From: Roseovarius amoyensis
GTDB taxonomy: Bacteria > Pseudomonadota > Alphaproteobacteria > Rhodobacterales > Rhodobacteraceae
Length of the DNA: 64,000 bases
Direction: 5' to 3'
Assembly: GCF_003260265.1 (NCBI RefSeq)
Contig: NZ_QITQ01000004.1
Coordinates: forward strand, 1-64,000
The first letter of the stretch is position 1. Each line of letters begins with the position of its first letter. The position numbers and the translations under genes are program-made. Positions 59,100-64,000 of this stretch are shown here, in pieces. Under the pieces are notes generated by a model that ran no database searches, was not told where the DNA came from, and worked only from the letters and a program-made list of their open reading frames with translations.

Positions 59100-60470
59100 C
59101 TACCCCAGAACCGAGCCAACCGCATCGGCGGTTTTTGCCACGACTTCGTCCGCCTCCTCGCGGGTCAGGCAGAAGGGGGGCGCAAAGCCCAGGATGTCGC
59201 CCTGAGGCATCGCCCGGCCGATCACGCCGCGTTCCAGCAGCGCCGCCGCGATCCGCGGCCCCACCTTGTCGCCGGCGTCAAAATAGACCCGGTCGTCGCG
59301 GTCCTTGACGAACTCGACCGCGCACAGCATCCCCTCGCCGCGCACCTCGCCGACATTGGCATGTCCGCCCAGCGCCTGCGTCATCTGCTGGTTCAGGTAG
59401 TCGCCCACCGCCCCGGCATTGGTGATCAGATCCAGATCGTCCAGCAGGCGCAGGTTAGCCACACCGGCGGCGGCACCGATGGGGTGGGCCGAATAGGTCC
59501 AGCCGTGTCCGATGGGGCCGTTTTCGTCGGTGCCGTCTTCCAAGACCTTCCACATCCGGTCGCCTACGATAGAGCCCGACAGCGGCGCATAGGCGCTGGT
59601 CAACCCCTTGGCGATGGTGATCAGGTCGGGCCGCATCCCGTAATGATCCGACCCGAACATGGTGCCCAGCCGCCCGAAACCGGTCACCACCTCATCGGCG
59701 ACCAGCAGGATGTCATGGCGATCCAGCACTTCCTGAATTGCCTGCCAATACCCTGCCGGCGGGGGCACGATGCCGCCGGTGCCAAGCACCGGCTCGCCGA
59801 TGAAGGCGGCGATGGTGTCGGCACCCTCGCGCTCGATCAATTCCTCCAGCGATGCGACGCAATGGGCGACGAAATCCGCCTCGCTCTGGCTGGTGTCTTC
59901 GCGGCGATAGTAATAGGGCGCCTCGGTATGTACGACCTGCGTCAGCGGCAGGTCGAACTTGCGGTGAAACAGCTCCAGCCCGGTCAACGAGCCGGTCATC
60001 AGGCCCGAGCCGTGATAACCCCGCCAGCGGCTGATGATCTTTTTCTTTTCCGGCCGGCCAAGGATGTTGTTGTAGTACCAGATCAGCTTGATGTTGGTCT
60101 CATTCGCGTCCGAGCCACCCAGCCCGAAATAGACCTTGCTCATCCCCTTGGGCGCCCGGTCGAGGATCATCTTGGCCAGGGTGATGCTGGCCTCGGTGCC
60201 GTGACCGACATAGGCGTGGTAATAGGCCAGCTCGCGCGCTTGGGCGGCAATCGCCTCGGCGATCTCGGTGCGGCCATAGCCGGCATTCACGCAATAAAGC
60301 CCGGCGAACGCATCCAGCAGGCGGTTGCCGTCACGATCCTCGATATGGCAGCCCGACCCGCCGGTCACGATCCGGTTGGGCGTCTCGCCGCGCGCGAACT
60401 GCGCCAGATGCGTCGAGGGGTGAAAAAAGGTGTCGCGGTCCCACTGGTCCAGTTGGTCGTTTCGAAGCAT
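59100..60470 (-). CDS. Class-III aminotransferase, probable 2,4-diaminobutyrate transaminase (Atf/DoeD)
   Basis: 456 residues, PLP enzyme of the omega-aminotransferase group. Seen: DGNRLLDAFAGLYCVNAGYG, YFGLGGSDANETNIKLIWYY, ISRWRGYHGSGLMTGSLTGL, VADEVVTGFGRLGTMFGS with the PLP Asp, and the lysine in ITIAKGLTSAYAPLSGSIVG. In roseobacter ectoine clusters the aminotransferase (atf, doeD) makes aspartate semialdehyde from 2,4-diaminobutyrate. The position right after the aldehyde dehydrogenase supports this. A putrescine or beta-alanine aminotransferase is the alternative. Confidence 0.82.
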   Translation of the reverse strand: MLRNDQLDQWDRDTFFHPSTHLAQFARGETPNRIVTGGSGCHIEDRDGNRLLDAFAGLYCVNAGYGRTEIAEAIAAQARELAYYHAYVGHGTEASITLAKMILDRAPKGMSKVYFGLGGSDANETNIKLIWYYNNILGRPEKKKIISRWRGYHGSGLMTGSLTGLELFHRKFDLPLTQVVHTEAPYYYRREDTSQSEADFVAHCVASLEELIEREGADTIAAFIGEPVLGTGGIVPPPAGYWQAIQEVLDRHDILLVADEVVTGFGRLGTMFGSDHYGMRPDLITIAKGLTSAYAPLSGSIVGDRMWKVLEDGTDENGPIGHGWTYSAHPIGAAAGVANLRLLDDLDLITNAGAVGDYLNQQMTQALGGHANVGEVRGEGMLCAVEFVKDRDDRVYFDAGDKVGPRIAAALLERGVIGRAMPQGDILGFAPPFCLTREEADEVVAKTADAVGSVLG

Positions 60471-60546
60471 TGTCTTCCCTTTCGCTCGGTCCGGAACACG
60501 GAGGTTGAAAGCTCCGCATCTATCTCATTTCCAGGTTTTCGGCCGC

Positions 60547-62022
60547 TCACGCCCAATCGCGGCAGACGTACTTGATCTCCATGAATTCCTCCATGCCCTT
60601 GCGGGCACCCTCGCGGCCCAGGCCCGACTGCTTGACGCCGCCAAAGGGGATCGGCGCGCCGGTAACCTTGGTGCGGTTCACCGCCACCATGCCGAACTGC
60701 AGCGCGCGGGCGACACGGTAGATGCGGCGCGGATCGTGGCTGTGCACATAGGCGACCAGCCCGTATTCGGTGGCGTTGGCGCGGTTTATCACCTCTTCTT
60801 CGGTATCAAAGGGCGTGATCGGCGCCACCGGGCCAAAGGTTTCCTCGTGCATGATCGCCGCCTCGTCGGGCACGTCCGTCAGCACCGTCGGGCGATAGAA
60901 CAGCGGGCCAAGTTCAGCCGCGCGTTCACCGCCGCAGGCCAGCATCGCCCCCTTTTCCAGCGCGTCGGCGACATGGCTTTCCTGTTTTTGCACCGCCGCC
61001 TCGTTCATCAGCGGGCCGATATCGGGGTCGTCCATGCCCGGCCCCATCGTCAGCGCCTGCGTGGCGGCAACAAAGCGGTGGCAGAATTCGTCATAGATCG
61101 GGCGTTCGACATAGATGCGGTTGGCGCCCAGGCAATCCTGCCCCGAGGTCGCCCATTTCGCCGCCATCGTCTCGGCCACGGCGGTATCCAGGTCGGCCCC
61201 CTTGAACACGATCACCGGCGCGTGGCCGCCCAGCTCCATCACCAGCTTTTTCACCGTGTCCGCCGACTGGCGATAGAGCAGCCGCCCCACCTCGGTAGAG
61301 CCGGTAAAGGACAAGACCCGCACCCGGGCATCCGCCGTCCACGGCGGCACCACGGTCGAGGCGCGGCCCGTCACCACGTTGAAGACCCCCGCCGGCACCC
61401 CGGCGCGTTCGGCCAGTTCGGCCAGCGCCAGTGCCGAAAACGGGGTTTCGTGGCTGGGATGGGCCACCACCGTGCAGCCCGCCGCCATCGCGGCCGCCGC
61501 CTTGCGCGTCAGCATCGCGGCGGGAAAGTTCCAGGGCGTGATCAGCGCCGCCACGCCGACAGGTTCCAGCCACAGCTCGACCTCGGCATCAGGCAGGTGG
61601 CTTGTCACGCCTTCGATATTGGGGCGCTTGGCCTCTTCGGCGTAATATTCGACGAACCCGGCGGCGTAGTCGATCTCGCCGCGCGCCTCTGACAGGGGCT
61701 TGCCCTGTTCCAGCACCATGATGCGCGCCAGGTCGTCGCGGTGTTCCATCATCAGCTCGAACCAGCGGCGCAGGATCACTGAGCGTTCTTGCGGCAGGGT
61801 CATCGACCAGCCGGCAAAGGCCGCCTGCGCCACATCGACGGCAGCGGCAGATTCTTCTGCCGACAGGCTGGCCACATCGCCCAACCGATCACCCGTAGCG
61901 GGATCGTGCACCGCCAAGGTTTCGCCCGAGCCGGCAGCGCACCATTTGCCGCCGATATGGGAAAAACTGCGTACCAGCGCCTTGTCGGCGATTTCCTCGC
62001 ACAGGGTGATGGCCTTGTCCAA
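60547..62022 (-). CDS. Aldehyde dehydrogenase, probable aspartate-semialdehyde/succinate-semialdehyde dehydrogenase (Ssd/DoeC)
   Basis: 491 residues, NAD(P)-dependent. Seen: EPVGVAALITPWNFPAAMLT, FTGSTEVGRLL (coenzyme loop), the general base in VMELGGHAPVIVF, and the catalytic Cys in GQDCLGANRIYV (the Cys is the fourth residue of that string). It resembles GabD. In ectoine clusters the ssd/doeC product oxidises aspartate semialdehyde to aspartate. A 19-base palindrome lies about 80 bases upstream. Confidence 0.86.
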   Translation of the reverse strand: MDKAITLCEEIADKALVRSFSHIGGKWCAAGSGETLAVHDPATGDRLGDVASLSAEESAAAVDVAQAAFAGWSMTLPQERSVILRRWFELMMEHRDDLARIMVLEQGKPLSEARGEIDYAAGFVEYYAEEAKRPNIEGVTSHLPDAEVELWLEPVGVAALITPWNFPAAMLTRKAAAAMAAGCTVVAHPSHETPFSALALAELAERAGVPAGVFNVVTGRASTVVPPWTADARVRVLSFTGSTEVGRLLYRQSADTVKKLVMELGGHAPVIVFKGADLDTAVAETMAAKWATSGQDCLGANRIYVERPIYDEFCHRFVAATQALTMGPGMDDPDIGPLMNEAAVQKQESHVADALEKGAMLACGGERAAELGPLFYRPTVLTDVPDEAAIMHEETFGPVAPITPFDTEEEVINRANATEYGLVAYVHSHDPRRIYRVARALQFGMVAVNRTKVTGAPIPFGGVKQSGLGREGARKGMEEFMEIKYVCRDWA

Positions 62023-62098
62023 GCTGCGTCTCCTCGTTTGCCCACAGGCAGACGATACTTCCGACTGCGCAGTCAGCGAGGCTTAAATATCGCGCTCG

Positions 62099-62117
62099 TG
62101 CAGAAGATTCTTCTGCA
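62099..62117 (-). promoter_or_regulatory. Perfect-arm palindrome upstream of ssd, candidate AsnC operator
   Basis: TGCAGAAGATTCTTCTGCA: nine-base arms around a single central base, in the 146-base gap between the AsnC-family gene and ssd. Lrp/AsnC proteins often bind 15-17 bp palindromes near their target genes. It could also be a transcript hairpin. Confidence 0.45.
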
Positions 62118-62168
62118 GGCGGCCACTGATGCCGAGTCTCCGCCCGGCCCTCTCACCCAGTTGCCGCC

Positions 62169-62645
62169 TCACCCGCCCAGCAGCACATCCAGCGGCGGGG
62201 CGCCGCCGCCCTTGACCGGCTTGGTCACAACATAGGTGAAATAGCGCGCCAGTCCGACCCGCGCCTCCAGCAGGGTATCGACCAGGCGCTGATAGCTGTC
62301 GATGTCACGGGTCACGATCTGCAGCAGGTAATCGAACCCCCCGCCCAGCGCCCAGCAGGCGACGATCTCATCATGGTGCTGCACGCTCGCTTCGAACAGG
62401 CGAAATGCCGCCGCAGTGTGGTCGTGCAACTCGGCGGCGACAAAGACGGTGACATGCGGCCCCAGCTTTCGCAGGGCGATGCGCGCGCCGTAGCCCTCGA
62501 TGATGCCGGCCTCTTCCAGCTTGCGCAGCCGCTCCCAGCAGGGGCTGGCCGACAGGCCGACGCGTTCGGCCAGCGCGGCTTTGGTGATCCGTCCGTGGGT
62601 CGAAAGCACCCGCAGGATCTCGATGTCGCGCGCGTCAAGCTTCAT
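62169..62645 (-). CDS. Lrp/AsnC-family transcriptional regulator of the ectoine cluster (AsnC/DoeX-like)
   Basis: 158 residues. N-terminal winged helix-turn-helix (MKLDARDIEILRVLSTHGRI, TKAALAERVGLSASPCWERL) then the RAM effector domain (AELHDHTAAAFRLFEASVQH; GGGFDYLLQIVTRDIDSYQR). DoeX binds 2,4-diaminobutyrate-related intermediates in Halomonas; the R. pomeroyi homologue is AsnC. Its ATG overlaps the eutC stop by four bases. Confidence 0.9.
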   Translation of the reverse strand: MKLDARDIEILRVLSTHGRITKAALAERVGLSASPCWERLRKLEEAGIIEGYGARIALRKLGPHVTVFVAAELHDHTAAAFRLFEASVQHHDEIVACWALGGGFDYLLQIVTRDIDSYQRLVDTLLEARVGLARYFTYVVTKPVKGGGAPPLDVLLGG

Positions 62646-63634
62646 GCGCTGATCACCGTCCCGGTATCACGGCCTTGCAGCAGGGCATGAACATGGCTTG
62701 CAATCGCGGTGTCCTGCGCCCCGGTTCCGGTCAGGTCGACGATGGTGATGTCCTCGGGGCTGCGCCGTCCCGGCGCGGTTCCGGTGATGACCTGCCCCAG
62801 TTCGGCCGGGATGCCGCCCTGCCAGAACCCGGCATCGATGGCGCTGCGCAGCTCGCCCATGCTCTGCACCTGGGTCGCGCGGTCGGCAACATACAGGTCC
62901 GCCCGCGCCAGCGCCTCTGGCTCCAATTCGTTCTTGCCGGGCTGGTCCGACCCCATCGCGGTGATGTGCAGCCCCAGATGCAGCCACTCGGCCCTGAGCA
63001 CCGGCGCCCGCGCCGGCGTCGTCGTCACCACCAGCTGGCTTTCCGCCACCAGTTGCGCCGGGTCCGAGACGGTCTCGGCCTCCACCGGCAGCACGTTGGC
63101 CAGGTCGCGCGCGCATTCCGCCGCCCGCTGCCCGTCGCGCCCCCAGACGATCAGCCGCTTGAACGGGCGCACCAGATGCGCCGCCTGCATCTGCAGCCGC
63201 GCCTGCACCCCGGTGCCGATGACACCGGCGGTTGCGACCCTTGCAGGCGCCAGGTGCCGCGCCGCTACCGCCCCGGCGGCCGCGGTGCGGATATCGGTCA
63301 GATAGCCATTGTCCAAGAACAGAGCCATGACCTGCCCGGTTTGCGCCGAGAACAGCACCATCAGCCCGTTCAGGCTGGGCAGGCCCAGCTTGGCGTTGTC
63401 AAAAAAGCCGGGGCTGACCTTGATCGCGAACCCGTCCAGCCCGGGGATATAGGCGGTCTTGACGTCGACCTCGCCGTTGACCATCGGCAACTCCATCGAC
63501 AGCACCGGCGGCATCACCACGTCGCCTTTGGCCAGCGCGACAAAGGCACCCTCGATCACGTCGATCAGCCCGATGTCGAGCGCGACCAGCCCGCGCAATT
63601 CCGCCTCGGTCAGTACCCGGATGTCATGGGCCAT
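62642..63634 (-). CDS. eutC: EutC, ornithine-cyclodeaminase-family protein of hydroxyectoine use
   Basis: 330 residues. Family features: EVDVKTAYIPGLDGFAIKVS followed by PGFFDNAKLGLPS, LDNGYLTDIRTAAAGAVAAR, GVIGTGVQARLQMQAAHLV, VVTTTPARAPVLRAEWL and DLTGTGAQDTAIASH. This is the EutC pattern and it directly follows eutB. Hydroxyectoine utilisation also needs EutA, EutD and EutE, which are not in the window. The start at 63634 has GGGAGG seven bases upstream and overlaps the eutB end. Confidence 0.88.
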   Translation of the reverse strand: MAHDIRVLTEAELRGLVALDIGLIDVIEGAFVALAKGDVVMPPVLSMELPMVNGEVDVKTAYIPGLDGFAIKVSPGFFDNAKLGLPSLNGLMVLFSAQTGQVMALFLDNGYLTDIRTAAAGAVAARHLAPARVATAGVIGTGVQARLQMQAAHLVRPFKRLIVWGRDGQRAAECARDLANVLPVEAETVSDPAQLVAESQLVVTTTPARAPVLRAEWLHLGLHITAMGSDQPGKNELEPEALARADLYVADRATQVQSMGELRSAIDAGFWQGGIPAELGQVITGTAPGRRSPEDITIVDLTGTGAQDTAIASHVHALLQGRDTGTVISA

Positions 63635-64000
63635 CGACGCATCCTCCCTGATATACACTCCCCCTGACGGTCAGATCGCCCAGCACCACGTCCTGCCCGG
63701 TTACCACGCGGGTGAACATCTCCATGTCCGGGTTGCGCCCGGTGATAATGGTCGCCGCCGGCCCGGCGGGCCGCACCCGCCCGGTCAGAACTGCCGCCAA
63801 CCCCACCGCGCTGCCGCCCTCGGCCACGATCCGGTCTTCGTGATACAGCACCTGCATGGCGCGATAGATGTCTTGCTCGCCCACCAGCACGACCTCGTCC
63901 AGCAGGTCGCGGCACATGGCAAGGGTCAGCCGGTTATCCGCCCCGATGCCGCCGCCCAGGCTGTCGGCAAGGCTGGGCACCTCATCGACCGGCGCCGGGC
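63624..64000 (-). CDS. eutB: EutB, hydroxyectoine-use dehydratase, C-terminal part only (cut by window edge)
   Basis: 125 residues of C-terminal sequence, opening PAPVDEVPSLADSLGGGIGA and continuing with DNRLTLAMCRDLLDEVVLVG, IYRAMQVLYHEDRIVAEGGS and TGRNPDMEMFTRVVTGQDV. This is the serine/threonine-dehydratase-like (fold type II PLP) family; the EDRIVAEGGSAVGLAAVL element is the usual dehydratase ending. With EutC next to it, EutB (hydroxyectoine dehydratase) is the best fit. The PLP lysine is upstream, outside the window. Confidence 0.85.
   Translation of the reverse strand, partial: PAPVDEVPSLADSLGGGIGADNRLTLAMCRDLLDEVVLVGEQDIYRAMQVLYHEDRIVAEGGSAVGLAAVLTGRVRPAGPAATIITGRNPDMEMFTRVVTGQDVVLGDLTVRGSVYQGGCVDGP

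Noticed and set aside
59034-60575. 513-residue plus-strand frame
   Set aside because: Runs antisense to the aminotransferase gene, which has full PLP motifs.

Overview
The window looks like the chromosome of a Rhodobacteraceae (roseobacter-group) alphaproteobacterium. The evidence is high GC with strong G/C bias at third codon positions, a CcrM-type GANTC methyltransferase, L-malyl-CoA lyase of the ethylmalonyl-CoA pathway, MbfA with an Irr-type iron control element, the dgcN-dgcA D-glutamate pair, and an ectoine-catabolism cluster in roseobacter-like order (eutB-eutC-asnC-ssd-atf). No rRNA, tRNA, CRISPR array or prophage was seen.

Layout. 1-308 is the end of an IS256-family element cut by the window edge. 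500-3800 carries small envelope and stress proteins (entericidin, DUF3008, glycine-zipper lipoprotein, several secreted proteins). 3800-9830 holds rnhB, ccrM with clustered GANTC sites in its leader, and a TroA/SitA-type metal ABC operon behind a promoter overlapped by two Fur/Mur-like palindromes. 9900-13720 has pyruvate kinase, an N-formylglutamate amidohydrolase-like protein, DUF1244 and a two-domain SpoIIAA-like protein. 13720-15810 is an island of lower GC around one FRG-domain gene, the clearest horizontally acquired segment. 15810-18720 is a D-amino-acid operon (D-amino-acid transaminase, DgcA, DgcN). 19000-31530 contains mcl, pgsA, moaDE, an outer membrane protein, fused 5-oxoprolinase, rpmI-rplT, pheS (no pheT next to it), a fenitrothion-hydrolase-like membrane protein and an orphan branched-chain-type binding protein.

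31600-35600 is a complete hflK-hflC-DUF2065-degP membrane quality-control operon. Then come gor, rpiA, a dihaem cytochrome c lipoprotein, a beta-barrel, a GST, sdaA, thiamine pyrophosphokinase, a long acidic roseobacter protein, zapE, an MFS transporter, and a tightly overlapped minus-strand run from fghA through a 33-codon ORF and DUF188 to a HAD hydrolase and an ornithine-cyclodeaminase homologue. mbfA (52341-53318) sits behind an Irr-type box beside a decayed TetR gene.

The right end (53689-64000, all minus strand) reads eutB (partial), eutC, AsnC regulator, aldehyde dehydrogenase, class-III aminotransferase, then a four-gene polyamine-type ABC importer whose two permeases are unusually enlarged. 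The first five genes match ectoine/hydroxyectoine degradation. Whether the ABC importer belongs to the same pathway is open.

No wholly new multi-gene system could be demonstrated. The best leads are the FRG-domain island, the enlarged ABC permeases next to the ectoine genes, the permease with a DtxR-like tail, the in-frame coding-like stretch after the stop of the winged-helix membrane protein, and the coupled 33-codon ORF after fghA.
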